Part shown: positions 35,197 through 44,604 of the stretch, piece after piece
Layout of the letters: each line of letters begins with the position of its first letter
Numbering within the stretch: the stretch's first letter is position 1
Notes under the pieces: generated by a model
What the model was told of the DNA's origin: nothing
The model's input: only the letters and a program-made list of their open reading frames with translations
Database searches by the model: none
Program-made: the position numbers and the translations under genes
Assembly (NCBI GenBank): GCA_027490255.1
Contig: JAIXYM010000105.1
Location: forward strand, 1 to 53,088
DNA length: 53,088 nucleotides
Source of the DNA: Oxalobacteraceae bacterium
GTDB lineage: Bacteria; Pseudomonadota; Gammaproteobacteria; Burkholderiales; Burkholderiaceae_D
Direction: 5' to 3'

Positions 35197-35239
35197 GAGC
35201 GAAATCGCCGAGCAGCGCAGTGCTGCATTTTCTACTCTC

Positions 35240-36523
35240 TTACTTATTGACTACGCTCGCAGGCACTCTGAGTGTCAGCAATGCACCCACGACCAGTACA
35301 CCCGAGAGCAAGTACATGCCGGCGTTCGTTGACGCAGTCAATTCCTTGAGCCAGCCGACTGCGTAAGGACTGATGAAGCCAGACAGATTACCCAGCGAAT
35401 TGATCATGGCAATGCCAGCCGCGGCACCTGTACCTGCAAGGAAAGCGGTCGGCAGACTCCAGAACATGGGTAGCGTGCAAAGAATGCCCGAGGTCGCCAG
35501 TGTGAGTGCTGCCATTGCCAGCAAGGTGTTGTCTGCCCAGATGACGGAGAGAATCAGACCCAAGGCGCCCAGCAGTCCTGGTATGGTGACGTGCCAGCGA
35601 CGCTCGCGATGGCGATCAGCGCTGCGTCCGACCAGTAGCATCGCGACTGCGGCGAAACCGTAGGGGATTGCAGACATCAAGCCAACCTCCAGAGGGTCAG
35701 CGATGCCCATGGCTTTGATGATGGTGGGTAGCCAGAAGCTCACGCCATAAATACCCATCACAAAACTGAAATAGATCACTGCGAGTAACCAGACGCGAGC
35801 ACTGGTAAATATCTTCATCAGTGATTCATCTTCTTTTTCTGCGTGTTCGGCGGCGATATTCTTTTCCAGTAGCGCGGCTTCTTCTTCGGTCAGCCATTTT
35901 GCGGCCGAGATACGGTCATCCAGAAAAAGAAAGACCACCACACCGAGGATGACAGCAGGTATACCTTCCAGCAGGAACATCCACTGCCAACCGGCCCAGC
36001 CATTATCCCCATCAAACACCTTCATGATGGCGCCCGAGAGGGGGCCGCCGATCACGCCCGATAGCGGAATACCTGTCATGAACAGTGATGTAATCTGAGC
36101 TCGCCGATTTGATGGATACCAGTAGGTGAGATACAAAATAATACCGGGGAAAAATCCGGCTTCAGCAACGCCCAACAAAAAGCGCATCACATAAAAACTG
36201 GTTGGCGTGGTGACGAACATCATCCCCGCCGACAAAATTCCCCAGGTGATCATGATCCTGGCTATCCAAGCCCGCGCACCGACCCTGTGAAGAATGATAT
36301 TGCTCGGTACTTCGAAGAAGAAATAGCCGATGAAGAAAATGCCAGCGCCGATGGCATAAATCATGTCCGAGAAGCCGAGATCATTGAGCATCTGCAGCTT
36401 AGCGAATCCGACGTTCACTCGGTCAAGGTAGGCAATGACGTAGCAGACCAGCAGTAGTGGTATCAATCGCCAGCCAACCTTACGGTAGGTTGCATCCTCG
36501 AATGCGCGCGCGTCGTCGCTCAT
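35240..36523 (-). CDS. MFS transporter, anion:cation symporter (ACS) family
   Basis: A protein of 427 residues with 12 hydrophobic segments in two six-helix halves, separated by a cytoplasmic loop with many charges (KNIAAEHAEKEDE, residues about 220-235). The N-terminal signature YVIAYLDRVNVGFAKLQM and the EAGFFPGIILYLTYWYPSNRRAQ block are characteristic of the ACS group, which includes phthalate, tartrate and glucarate/4-hydroxyphenylacetate permeases. They import organic anions with protons. The exact substrate cannot be told, and no catabolic operon adjoins it. Confidence 0.88.
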   Translation of the reverse strand: MSDDARAFEDATYRKVGWRLIPLLLVCYVIAYLDRVNVGFAKLQMLNDLGFSDMIYAIGAGIFFIGYFFFEVPSNIILHRVGARAWIARIMITWGILSAGMMFVTTPTSFYVMRFLLGVAEAGFFPGIILYLTYWYPSNRRAQITSLFMTGIPLSGVIGGPLSGAIMKVFDGDNGWAGWQWMFLLEGIPAVILGVVVFLFLDDRISAAKWLTEEEAALLEKNIAAEHAEKEDESLMKIFTSARVWLLAVIYFSFVMGIYGVSFWLPTIIKAMGIADPLEVGLMSAIPYGFAAVAMLLVGRSADRHRERRWHVTIPGLLGALGLILSVIWADNTLLAMAALTLATSGILCTLPMFWSLPTAFLAGTGAAAGIAMINSLGNLSGFISPYAVGWLKELTASTNAGMYLLSGVLVVGALLTLRVPASVVNK

Positions 36524-36648
36524 GTCTTCCCCCTGTTATTGTGGTTATTTACCGCTCTGATGGCGGTGTTGTCGGGGGGAATTGTATCCGATGCGCAAGC
36601 CTACATGAGGAATAAGTCCTTTATGCCCGATATCGGCAGGGCATGAAA

Positions 36649-36654
36649 TATAAT
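36649..36654 (+). promoter_or_regulatory. -10 box of the serC promoter
   Basis: A consensus TATAAT lies about 85 bp before the serC start. The -35 is poor. A small inverted repeat (ATGCCC and GGGCAT, 36623-36644) sits over the -35 position, so it may be a regulatory site. Confidence 0.4.
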
Positions 36655-36739
36655 CACGCTTGTCATGATTGCAGCACATTCATTCGCTGCATCCCTGTCA
36701 ACCCCGGTCAGGCCGACCGTTTCCGTGGATAGAATCCCT

Positions 36740-37819
36740 ATGCGAGTCATCAATTTCAGTGCCGGTCCGGCGCTCTTGCCCGAGGCTGTACTGCGGCGCG
36801 CTGCAGATGAGATGCTGAACTGGCACGGCAGCGGAATGTCGGTGATGGAAATGAGTCATCGCGGCTCGGAATTCACTGGTATTGCACAAAAGGCAGAAGC
36901 AGATTTCCGGCAGCTGCTGGCAATACCGGATAACTACAAAGTCTTATTCTTGCAGGGCGGTGCGATGGCGATGAATGCTGTCATCCCAATGAATCTGCTG
37001 GGAAAAAATCCGCGTGCAGCCTATGTGAATACCGGCGAGTGGTCGAAGAAATCCATTAGTGAAGCGTATAAATATGGCGAAGTCGATGTACTGGCGTCAT
37101 CAGAAGATCGGCAGTTCACCTATGTCCCGCTGCAATCGGCATGGAAATCGCATGCGGGTGCTGCCTATGTACATGTTTGTACCAATGAAACCATTGGTGG
37201 TGTCGAGTATCACTGGGTACCCAACACGGGTGATGTACCGTTGGTGGCCGATATGTCATCGCATATCTTGTCACGACAAATCGACGTCTCAGAATACGGT
37301 GTGATCTATGGCGGCGCACAGAAAAACATCGGACCCGCAGGATTGACGTTTGTGATCGTTCGAGAAGATTTGCTTGATAGGGCGTTGCCGATCACGCCGA
37401 CCGTGTTTCAGTGGAAAGCTCAGGCAGAGGCCGCATCCATGGTCAACACGCCACCGACCTATGGCATTTACATCGCCGGGCTGGTCTTCGAATGGCTGCT
37501 TGAGCAAGGTGGTCTCGCCATCATGGAGCAGCGCAATATCGAAAAAGCCAAACTGCTTTACGACTATCTCGATAGCACTAGTTTTTACATCAGCCCAGTA
37601 GCCCCTGACGCGCGTTCCCGCATGAACATACCTTTCTTCTTGCAAGACTCCGCACTTGACGCAGCTTTCCTTGATGGTGCGGAACGCCACGGCATGCGCC
37701 AGCTTAAAGGACATCGCGTCGTCGGCGGTATGCGCGCCTCGCTCTACAACGCCATGCCTATCGAAGGTGTGCGTCAGTTGGTTGATTACATGCGAGAGTT
37801 TGAGCGTTCCCGCACCTGA
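36740..37819 (+). CDS. serC: 3-phosphoserine/phosphohydroxythreonine transaminase
   Basis: 359 residues from the ATG at 36740, the usual SerC length. The frame extends 25 codons upstream, but [14 protein letters not shown] is the standard N-terminus. A PLP-dependent class V aminotransferase. Landmarks are [42 protein letters not shown] and the PLP lysine in [12 protein letters not shown]. The C-terminus [17 protein letters not shown] binds the substrate phosphate. It makes phosphoserine for serine synthesis and also serves pyridoxine synthesis. It stands alone with its own promoter region. Confidence 0.95.
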   Translation: MRVINFSAGPALLPEAVLRRAADEMLNWHGSGMSVMEMSHRGSEFTGIAQKAEADFRQLLAIPDNYKVLFLQGGAMAMNAVIPMNLLGKNPRAAYVNTGEWSKKSISEAYKYGEVDVLASSEDRQFTYVPLQSAWKSHAGAAYVHVCTNETIGGVEYHWVPNTGDVPLVADMSSHILSRQIDVSEYGVIYGGAQKNIGPAGLTFVIVREDLLDRALPITPTVFQWKAQAEAASMVNTPPTYGIYIAGLVFEWLLEQGGLAIMEQRNIEKAKLLYDYLDSTSFYISPVAPDARSRMNIPFFLQDSALDAAFLDGAERHGMRQLKGHRVVGGMRASLYNAMPIEGVRQLVDYMREFERSRT

Positions 37820-37909
37820 TCGGGATTTAATCTGCGATTGCGGTATCAAACGGGCTATCCGCCCGCATGCGTTACATGGGGGCGATTGCCTTATTCATGA
37901 CGCCGGAGT

Positions 37910-38650
37910 TTGATGATGCCGCTTGCCAAGCCCCACAAAAACTACGAAGGTTCCGAGCTGACGCTCAATGAACGGCAGCGTCGTGATCTCATGCACACCA
38001 TGGCATCCTGTGGCGAGAGGCCTGTGGCCGACCTGCCCGAGTTGTCGGACGCTGAGCGCTGCAAGTGGCTCTTCTGGAATCTCCATGAAAATCTCGATCA
38101 CATACGTAGCATGGAGCCGACCCTGCAGGGACGAGTCACCAGTTTGCAATTCACGGTGCTCGACAGTTCAAGTACGGTCGTTGAAGGCGGAGTCACCGAG
38201 CTTGCTCTCGAAAAGCGTCTGGATTTATCTTGTCATTGGCTGCTGGGTCTGACTTATCCAGGTTACCCGGATGAAATAACCCATTCGGTGGGGGATGGCT
38301 GGATTAATCTGATCATTGCAGATCAGGTACCAGCGTATTTGATGGTGCATGAAGGGCAACGCGCCTATCTCGATGCAGATCACACGACATATCCTAGTCA
38401 GCTGTTCCTTGAGGGTTGGGTAAGTAATCAGATCTGGCAGGAAATGCGCCCCCATTTATGGAATGCCAATCCGACCTGTCGCACCGATGTAGTACTGCTC
38501 GATAACGTGCTGTTTCCAGTCAAACAGGGTTTTGATTTTGTGCAAGGACCAGCAGGTTCGATTGGTGTGATGAATGTCGAGTTTCGAGCTTTTTCGCATC
38601 CGACCGAGCGTCGATCATTTCGACGCGGTGAGCCGCGTCACCGGACTTAG
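37910..38650 (+). CDS. Conserved-looking protein of unknown function
   Basis: A protein of 246 residues, probably starting at the second or third Met. It is soluble with no signal peptide. Repeated Trp and Asp/Glu residues (CKWLFWNLHENLDHIRSMEP, GWINLIIADQVPAYLMVHEGQRAY) and a C-terminal NVLFPVKQGFDFVQGPAGS segment look like a folded, conserved protein, but I recognise no family. It ends with a basic tail (ERRSFRRGEPRHRT). A 42-residue ORF follows 12 bp later, so they may form a pair. Confidence 0.6.
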   Translation: MMMPLAKPHKNYEGSELTLNERQRRDLMHTMASCGERPVADLPELSDAERCKWLFWNLHENLDHIRSMEPTLQGRVTSLQFTVLDSSSTVVEGGVTELALEKRLDLSCHWLLGLTYPGYPDEITHSVGDGWINLIIADQVPAYLMVHEGQRAYLDADHTTYPSQLFLEGWVSNQIWQEMRPHLWNANPTCRTDVVLLDNVLFPVKQGFDFVQGPAGSIGVMNVEFRAFSHPTERRSFRRGEPRHRT

Positions 38651-38662
38651 GTAGAGATTGTT

Positions 38663-38791
38663 ATGCACCGCGCACCTGTACCTTCGCCCGATGATGAGCC
38701 TTTCGGTGACGATATACCGCAACCGGTGCCGCAAGAAGAGCAGGTACCCGATCCGAATCCTGAAATCAGACTCGCACGAGTGACGCCCTGA
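38663..38791 (+). CDS. Small proline- and acid-rich protein (42 aa)
   Basis: 42 codons, starting 12 bp after the preceding stop. The product is rich in Pro, Asp and Glu (PSPDDEPFGDDIPQPVPQEE, then VPDPNPEIR). It is probably disordered and could be an interaction peptide or partner of the upstream protein. There is no known family. Confidence 0.45.
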   Translation: MHRAPVPSPDDEPFGDDIPQPVPQEEQVPDPNPEIRLARVTP

Positions 38792-38816
38792 TTGCATTAA
38801 GTCCAACATATTGTCA

Positions 38817-40223
38817 TTACGCTGCAAGACTATTTTTTGTGTCGTTCTCTGCTTCGATGATGCGTTGTACCCGCCGCAAATACCAAACTAGGGCAGCGCC
38901 AACCAGTGCGAGGCTGATGCTATTGCTAAGCCAGAAGCCAGCGGCGCCTTGTAAAAATTCCGGTGTGTTGCCAATGACATTAAACCCCAGCAGATAACCA
39001 CCGCTCAGTCCTACACCCCACAGTGCCACGGCATACATGATGGTGGGTACCGTCGCGATTTTGTACGCGCGTAGTACAAACGCTGTACCGACTTGCAGCG
39101 CATCGAAGAGCTGATAAAAAGCGATGAAGAAAAACAGTGGCATGGTGGCGGCTGCCACGCTTGCATCGGGTGTGTAAACACCAATGATCTCGGCCCGCGC
39201 AATCCAGACGACGATACCCACGAGTACCGCAAGCAGGATACCAAGCCGCACACCTGCATTGCCGGCATGTCGCGCTGATTGCAATCGCCCAGCACCGATT
39301 TCCTGCGCAACGATGGTGCCGGTCGCACTCGCGATCGAGAGTGGCAGCATGTACAGCACGGTACCGAAATTGGCGGTGATCTGATGCGCTGCCATCGCAT
39401 GATTACCAAGGCGTGCAATGAACAGTGCCATGAATGCAAATGCCGTGACTTCGATCAGATACGACAAACCCATGGGCACACCGAGTCGTAGTAACGCTAA
39501 TTGCGCCGCCCATACAGGTCTGCCTAGACCACCGACAAAAATTTTGAATTGCGAATAGAAATCGTCATGGCGCAGCAACAGCCATCCAGCGAGCAACGCA
39601 ATCCAAGCAGCGACCGTGGTTGCCATGGCACAGCCCGGACTGCCAAAGGCCGGCAGACCCAGTCCGCCAAAAATGAACAGGGCATTGAGTGGTATTTTGA
39701 GTAGCAGTGCCGAGAGCTGAATGGCCATCACTCTGCGCGGTCGCGAAATCGCAGTATTCAGCGATGCATACACGCGAAGTCCCAGCGTTGCGGGAAGTGC
39801 GAGTGCCAGTATGCGCAGATATTGTTCGACTTTGTCGTTGAGCTCTGCCGGTGCCTGCGCAATTGACAGCAACGGATGCGGGAAACATAAGGCGATAGCA
39901 CCCAGACAGGAAAGGAACAGCGTTAGCCATACGCCTTGTCGGACTTCGAAGCCAATCGCTTCAAATTTGCGTGCGCCATAGAGTTGTCCGATGGTGGGAG
40001 AGAGCGCCTGCATGACGCCTGAGAGCCCGACAAAGATGCTGATGTATACCGACGCACCCAGCCCGAGTGCAGCCAGATCGGTCGCGGAATAGCGCGCGGT
40101 CATGACGGTGTCAATGACACCGTTGGCAATCACCGCAAGCTGTCCGATCAGAATAGGCCAAGTCAGTGCAGCCACGCGTGAGGTCAGTGAGCCACTACTC
40201 TGCGGATGCACCGCATCACTCAT
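38817..40223 (-). CDS. norM: MATE family efflux transporter (NorM-like)
   Basis: A protein of 468 residues with 12 hydrophobic segments in two halves, the MATE fold. The N-terminal half has LTWPILIGQLAVIANGVIDTVMTARYSATDLAALGLG, split by a short loop and with the conserved Asp (GVIDTVM) expected to bind cations. GVMQALSPTIGQLYGA is another family mark. It exports cationic drugs with Na+ or H+ antiport. It overlaps the following ArnT-like gene by 4 bp (ATGA), so the two are co-translated. Both are membrane proteins, but a functional link is not evident. The gene symbol is by family, since the substrate is unknown. Confidence 0.88.
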   Translation of the reverse strand: MSDAVHPQSSGSLTSRVAALTWPILIGQLAVIANGVIDTVMTARYSATDLAALGLGASVYISIFVGLSGVMQALSPTIGQLYGARKFEAIGFEVRQGVWLTLFLSCLGAIALCFPHPLLSIAQAPAELNDKVEQYLRILALALPATLGLRVYASLNTAISRPRRVMAIQLSALLLKIPLNALFIFGGLGLPAFGSPGCAMATTVAAWIALLAGWLLLRHDDFYSQFKIFVGGLGRPVWAAQLALLRLGVPMGLSYLIEVTAFAFMALFIARLGNHAMAAHQITANFGTVLYMLPLSIASATGTIVAQEIGAGRLQSARHAGNAGVRLGILLAVLVGIVVWIARAEIIGVYTPDASVAAATMPLFFFIAFYQLFDALQVGTAFVLRAYKIATVPTIMYAVALWGVGLSGGYLLGFNVIGNTPEFLQGAAGFWLSNSISLALVGAALVWYLRRVQRIIEAENDTKNSLAA

Positions 40224-41935
40224 GGGGTGTCGCGTTTGAAGAGACGGAAGGACTCATTGCGGTCCGAGGCGCGCCGGCCTTGCCAGAGCAGTGTGAATTC
40301 GCTGCCAACCACACTCAGTTGTGCGCGCTGCTTGCGCACGCCGGTATCCTGCACCAACAGAAATTCGCAGCGCTCGTCGGTTGTTTTTGAAAACTGGACT
40401 TCACCCAAGTAAGCGAAAGACGCTCGCTGCGCGGGTCCCACACCACGCGCATTGACGCACCGGTAGTTATCCGGCAAACGCTTCTTGATTTGTTGCGCGA
40501 CGTCCGCATAGCTCTGACCATAGTTGAGCCAAGGTAGCCACAGTGTCATGAGCAAAAGCCAGCACAGCACCAGCCCACCTGTGGACAGCACCACGGCACG
40601 CCACAAGACAGGTGGCCGGCGACCCAAGCGCCATTGCAGTAGCAGTACCCAGCCAACGGAACTGGCCAGTGCAATCAGTAATGCGACGAGATTGAATTCA
40701 GGCTTGAATCCAGGGGCGAGTTTGAAGGCATTTTTTGCCAGCTGCGCAGGCCAACCGGTTTGTTTTGCGATCCAACCGAGCCAGATGAATGCCGCCATGG
40801 CGGAGAGTGCCATCACCGAGAACCAGTCAATCGCATTGATGGCGCCGCGTTTTAAGGTGGGCAAGCCAAAGGTTGCGAGGATGGCGAGCGGCGGCAGCAA
40901 GGGCAGCAAATCCACATCGCGTGATACCGGCGCGGCGAGATTAAGTAGCAGCAGCACTGCAATGCCTGCTGCCGGTAAAAGAATATGCAGACATGCCTGT
41001 GTGCGCCATGCATAAATCGCCCAGAGCGCAATCGGCCACGCGGGCCACGCGTGCCACAGCAGTGTTTTGCCAAGAATTCGGATATTCGCGACGGTAGGTC
41101 CACCCTCCATCAGAAACTTACCGCTCATCCATGGACTTGTCAGCACTGGATCTGCGGGCACGAGCAGTGAATGTGCTGCGACCCATGCCAGTGGTATCAA
41201 CAGCGCTACCGGTATCGTGTACAGCATCAGTGCTTGCAGTACGCGCTGATAACGCAGTGCTGCCAGCAGGAGCATGGCCATGAGCAAACCCAGTGGCACT
41301 GTCCAGCCCCGCGTCAGTACGAGCAAACCCAGCGTGGCGCCCAGCAGCAGTGCGTCTTTGATTTGCGTGCGGTCAAACACACAGGCAGCTGCATAAAACG
41401 ATGCCGCGACCAGAGCCACATGCAGTGCGGGGGTGGCGGTTTCATGGCTGCGCAGCAGAAGACCGAGGCAAGCCATATAAACCAGCAGCGCGCCATCGGC
41501 CAATGTGCGACCGTAATCCAGTGCCGCGGGTTGTCCGCCGAACGCTAGCTTGAGCGGCTGCGCTTCGCTGCGACCGCCCAGCACATAGGCCGCGCGCCAG
41601 ACAGAGGCTGCACCGATCGCAAAAAACACGAGGATGGAGAGTCGAGCAGCCAGCGCATCGCCAGCGACCCAGCCGAACAGCTTGATCAGGATTGCCCCAA
41701 TCCAGAATGCGAGTGGCCCATCATTTGGCATGGGCAGGCCAACGATATTGGGCGAGAGCCAGTCGGCCATCGTGCCGTGCGCCATGGTCCACATGACGCC
41801 AAATCCTGCCGCATCATCGGTTTTCCAGGGATCGCGACGAATGATGCCCGGCAGGATGTAGAGCAGGCATAGGCCGATCAGTCCCCAGCGCGGTAAGGTG
41901 ATAGTGGCGGCGGCGGGAAGTCGAACGGGTCTCAT
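40220..41935 (-). CDS. ArnT-like glycosyltransferase family 39 membrane protein
   Basis: About 571 residues from the ATG at 41935 (MRPVRLPAAATITLP). The frame is open to 42001, but that start lies inside the terminator of rpmE2. It has about ten to twelve hydrophobic segments. The first large periplasmic loop has RRDPWKTDDAAGFGVMW and the acidic D-E type position near the N-terminus, typical of GT-C/GT39 enzymes such as ArnT and PMTs, which use a lipid-linked sugar. The C-terminal domain is soluble (ARGVGPAQRASFAYL, RKQRAQLSVVG). It might decorate lipid A, LPS or a protein with a sugar. It overlaps the MATE gene by 4 bp. The substrate is not predictable. Confidence 0.78.
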   Translation of the reverse strand: MRPVRLPAAATITLPRWGLIGLCLLYILPGIIRRDPWKTDDAAGFGVMWTMAHGTMADWLSPNIVGLPMPNDGPLAFWIGAILIKLFGWVAGDALAARLSILVFFAIGAASVWRAAYVLGGRSEAQPLKLAFGGQPAALDYGRTLADGALLVYMACLGLLLRSHETATPALHVALVAASFYAAACVFDRTQIKDALLLGATLGLLVLTRGWTVPLGLLMAMLLLAALRYQRVLQALMLYTIPVALLIPLAWVAAHSLLVPADPVLTSPWMSGKFLMEGGPTVANIRILGKTLLWHAWPAWPIALWAIYAWRTQACLHILLPAAGIAVLLLLNLAAPVSRDVDLLPLLPPLAILATFGLPTLKRGAINAIDWFSVMALSAMAAFIWLGWIAKQTGWPAQLAKNAFKLAPGFKPEFNLVALLIALASSVGWVLLLQWRLGRRPPVLWRAVVLSTGGLVLCWLLLMTLWLPWLNYGQSYADVAQQIKKRLPDNYRCVNARGVGPAQRASFAYLGEVQFSKTTDERCEFLLVQDTGVRKQRAQLSVVGSEFTLLWQGRRASDRNESFRLFKRDTP

Positions 41936-41999
41936 TCGGTGTAGCGGGGTGACATGAATCGGGTGGTGGCTGGCGCGCTTATTCTGCCGCAAAGAAAAC

Positions 42000-42025
42000 A
42001 AAAAGGCAGCCAGCGCTGCCTTTTT
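42000..42025 (-). terminator. Rho-independent terminator of rpmE2
   Basis: A perfect hairpin, GGCAGC and GCTGCC with loop CAGC, flanked by A5 on the left and T5 on the right, so it works in both directions. It serves rpmE2 (minus strand) and bars transcription into the ArnT-like gene. This supports the internal start for that gene. Confidence 0.85.
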
Positions 42026-42043
42026 GTGGTGCCAAAGTCGTGA

Positions 42044-42310
42044 TTAGCCTGTGGCTTTGGTCTTGGAGCCGACCGTACCAAACTTCTGGCGGAATTTCTC
42101 GACGCGACCTGCGGTGTCGACGATCTTGTGCTTGCCAGTGAAAAACGGATGGGATTCCGATGAAACTTCAATCTTGAGCAGCGGATAGTCGTTACCTTCG
42201 AAATTAATGGTTTCGCGGGTCTGCACTGTCGAACGGGTGATGAATTTGAAATCGCAGGACAGGTCGTGAACGACGATGTCGCGATATGCGGGGTGGATGC
42301 CTTCTTTCAT
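42044..42310 (-). CDS. rpmE2: 50S ribosomal protein L31 type B
   Basis: A protein of 88 residues, the length of type B L31. It starts [20 protein letters not shown] and contains the family's STVQT and [26 protein letters not shown] signature, split by one conserved residue. The zinc-binding cysteines of the type A protein are absent, so this is the zinc-independent paralogue, usually expressed under zinc limitation. No Zur box was seen upstream. The gene lies between the terminator at 42000 and rho. Confidence 0.93.
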   Translation of the reverse strand: MKEGIHPAYRDIVVHDLSCDFKFITRSTVQTRETINFEGNDYPLLKIEVSSESHPFFTGKHKIVDTAGRVEKFRQKFGTVGSKTKATG

Positions 42311-42517
42311 AATGCTCTCACTGATATTGGGTAGCCAATCGCCACTTCGTCGGTCTGTGCTGCTTCGTGACCCGGTTGGCGTTCACTTGCCCGGTTTAAA
42401 AGAAACGGGATTATATAGGGAAATCAAGGGCTTGAGCCACAGTTTTGCTCCCAACTGAACACGTTGGGCCTCGATCTGCGTCGGGGTGATGCTGCTTCAG
42501 TATGTCTGGGCTCAAGT

Positions 42518-42545
42518 CTGGATTCCGGCATTAGCCGGAGTCCAG
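42518..42545. repeat. REP-like hairpin between rho and rpmE2
   Basis: CTGGA-T-TCCGGC and GCCGGA-G-TCCAG, 11-bp arms with one mismatched base and an ATTA loop. Without a T tract on the minus strand it is not an intrinsic terminator. It resembles the repetitive extragenic palindromes of many proteobacteria, for which the CTGGATTCCGGC start is typical. Confidence 0.6.
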
Positions 42546-42573
42546 CGTCTTTGTTTCAATTCAGGCAATTTTC

Positions 42574-43839
42574 TTACGATCCGCCACGGCGCATCATGTC
42601 AAAGAACTCGACGTTGTTCTTTGTTGCCTTCATCTTGTCGAGAATGAACTCCATCGCCTCGATCTCGTCCATGCCGTACAGCAGCTTGCGCAGGATCCAG
42701 ATTTTTTGCAGCACATCGGGTTTGATCAGCAGTTCTTCGCGACGGGTGCCGGACTTGTTGAGGTTGATGGCCGGGTAAACGCGCTTCTCGGCCAGACGGC
42801 GCTCGAGGTGCACTTCCATGTTGCCGGTACCCTTGAATTCTTCATAAATCACATCGTCCATGCGGCTGCCGGTTTCGATCAGCGCGGTTGCGATAATGGT
42901 CAGCGAGCCGCCTTCTTCGATATTGCGGGCTGCACCAAAGAAGCGTTTGGGGCGCTGCAGTGCATTTGCATCCACACCGCCGGTCAGTACTTTGCCGGAG
43001 GCAGGAATCACGGTGTTATACGCGCGCGCCAATCGGGTGATGGAGTCGAGCAGGATGACCACATCCTTTTTCATTTCCACCAAACGCTTGGCTTTTTCCA
43101 GCACCATCTCGGCGACCTGTACGTGACGCGTTGCTGGTTCATCGAAGGTTGATGCCACCACCTCGCCGCGCACCGAGCGCTGCATTTCAGTGACTTCCTC
43201 GGGGCGCTCATCAATCAGCAGCACGATCAGCGTGATGTCCGGATGGTTAGACGTAATCGCATGCGCCATATGCTGCAGCATCACGGATTTACCGGACTTC
43301 GGCGATGCCACCAGTAAGCCGCGCTGGCCTTTGCCGATGGGCGCGATCATGTCGATGATGCGACCAGTGATGTTTTCTTCGCCGCGCATCTCGCGTTCCA
43401 GCAGCAACGGCTGGTTCGGGTGCAGCGGCGTCAGATTTTCAAACAGAATCTTGTGCTTGGAGGCTTCCGGCGATTCGCCATTGACCTTGTCGACCTTGAC
43501 CAGTGCAAAGTAGCGTTCACCGTCCTTGGGTGTACGCACTTCGCCTTCAATGGAATCACCGGTATGCAGGTTGAAGCGGCGAATCTGCGAAGGCGAGATG
43601 TAGATGTCATCCGTAGAAGCCATGTAGCTGGCATCCGGCGAGCGCAGGAAGCCAAAGCCGTCGGGCAGGACTTCAAGTACGCCATCTCCGAAGATTTGCT
43701 CACCGGATTTCGCGCGTTTTTTCAGGATGGCGAACATCAGTTCCTGCTTTCGCAGACGTGCCGCGTTGTCGATGTCGAGGCCGATGGCCATTTCCAGCAG
43801 AGCGGAAACGTGGAGTGCCTTTAATTCAGATAGATGCAT
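42574..43839 (-). CDS. rho: Transcription termination factor Rho
   Basis: A hexameric RNA helicase of 421 residues, the standard length. The N-terminal Rho domain ([15 protein letters not shown]) and RNA-binding cold-shock fold ([35 protein letters not shown]) precede the RecA-like core. The Walker A motif SPKSGKS lies at residues 179-185. [16 protein letters not shown] is Walker B, and the R-loop region [22 protein letters not shown] is conserved. The C-terminus [13 protein letters not shown] is typical of beta- and gammaproteobacteria. The gene follows trxA on the same strand, the normal arrangement. Confidence 0.97.
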   Translation of the reverse strand: MHLSELKALHVSALLEMAIGLDIDNAARLRKQELMFAILKKRAKSGEQIFGDGVLEVLPDGFGFLRSPDASYMASTDDIYISPSQIRRFNLHTGDSIEGEVRTPKDGERYFALVKVDKVNGESPEASKHKILFENLTPLHPNQPLLLEREMRGEENITGRIIDMIAPIGKGQRGLLVASPKSGKSVMLQHMAHAITSNHPDITLIVLLIDERPEEVTEMQRSVRGEVVASTFDEPATRHVQVAEMVLEKAKRLVEMKKDVVILLDSITRLARAYNTVIPASGKVLTGGVDANALQRPKRFFGAARNIEEGGSLTIIATALIETGSRMDDVIYEEFKGTGNMEVHLERRLAEKRVYPAINLNKSGTRREELLIKPDVLQKIWILRKLLYGMDEIEAMEFILDKMKATKNNVEFFDMMRRGGS

Positions 43840-43946
43840 ATGGTCTGGTCCCGGGTCGGGAAATTTTCAGGTGGGGGAGGGTACGACGGTGGATTCGGAA
43901 GGAAAAGACTGCGGTACGGGTGCACCGCAGTCGGGAATGATATCGA

Positions 43947-44273
43947 TCAGATATTGCTGTCAATGAAGGAGGTCAGCTGACCCTTGGCCAGTGCGCCGAC
44001 TTTCTGCGCTGCTGGTACGCCGTTCTTGAACAAAATCAAAGTGGGAATACCACGGATGCCGAATTTTGCTGGAACCGCCTGATTCGAGTCTACGTCCATT
44101 TTTGCGATCTGGATCTTGCCATCGTATTCCTTGGCGACTTCTTCAAGGATAGGGGCAATCATTTTGCACGGACCGCACCACTCTGCCCAGAAATCAACGA
44201 GCACGGGCTTGTCTGATTTGAGCACGTCGGCTTCAAAGGAGCTATCGGAAATGTGTTTTATGTTTTCGCTCAT
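43947..44273 (-). CDS. trxA: Thioredoxin
   Basis: A thioredoxin of 108 residues with the CGPC active site (WCGPC at residues 32-36) and the cis-proline segment [14 protein letters not shown]. It reduces disulfides in cytoplasmic proteins, including ribonucleotide reductase. The start [18 protein letters not shown] matches the family. It lies upstream of rho in the same direction with 107 bp between, the common trxA-rho order. Confidence 0.97.
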   Translation of the reverse strand: MSENIKHISDSSFEADVLKSDKPVLVDFWAEWCGPCKMIAPILEEVAKEYDGKIQIAKMDVDSNQAVPAKFGIRGIPTLILFKNGVPAAQKVGALAKGQLTSFIDSNI

Positions 44274-44604
44274 GGTGTCCTCAGTGAGAGGGAATTTTTG
44301 TACGCTTTAATTTGTGAAGTTGTCGCTGGTTTGGCGTGTGACCTGCCTGTTTTGCAATGACTTCCCCGTTTCTTTGTTACCCAGCCTGTGATTATTCTGG
44401 CCTGCTGCGTGCGCCCTGTGGGTGACGAGCTCAATCTTTGTGTGGATTTGAAGCAGGAGGTGCTTAGGCGGGAATTTCGTGAATCATAACCGATTTTTCC
44501 GAAAGTGTGCCCGAAAGCCTGCTCGCCGCAAGCATCGGTCTATTGAGCGGTCGCATACAATGCGTTTCAATGCCCATCTGCACCTTCACTATCCCACCGA
44601 AAGC
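44274..44604. other. Divergent intergenic region between trxA and the AddB-like gene
   Basis: About 330 bp with divergent genes on either side. No ORF of note apart from an upstream extension of the AddB-like frame (open from the GTG at 44479, with an ATG at 44560). I cannot identify a clear consensus promoter for either side. Confidence 0.4.

Noticed and set aside
42574..43839. Possible CRISPR or other arrayed repeats in the window
   Set aside because: I looked for evenly spaced direct repeats throughout and found only the three tRNA-derived copies and the two 52-bp flanks. There is no CRISPR array or cas gene.
44479..44604. Upstream extension of the AddB-like gene to the GTG at 44479
   Set aside because: The extra residues (RFFRKCARKPARRK...) are basic and unlike the family start. 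An internal ATG is more likely, although the choice between 44560 and 44605 is open.
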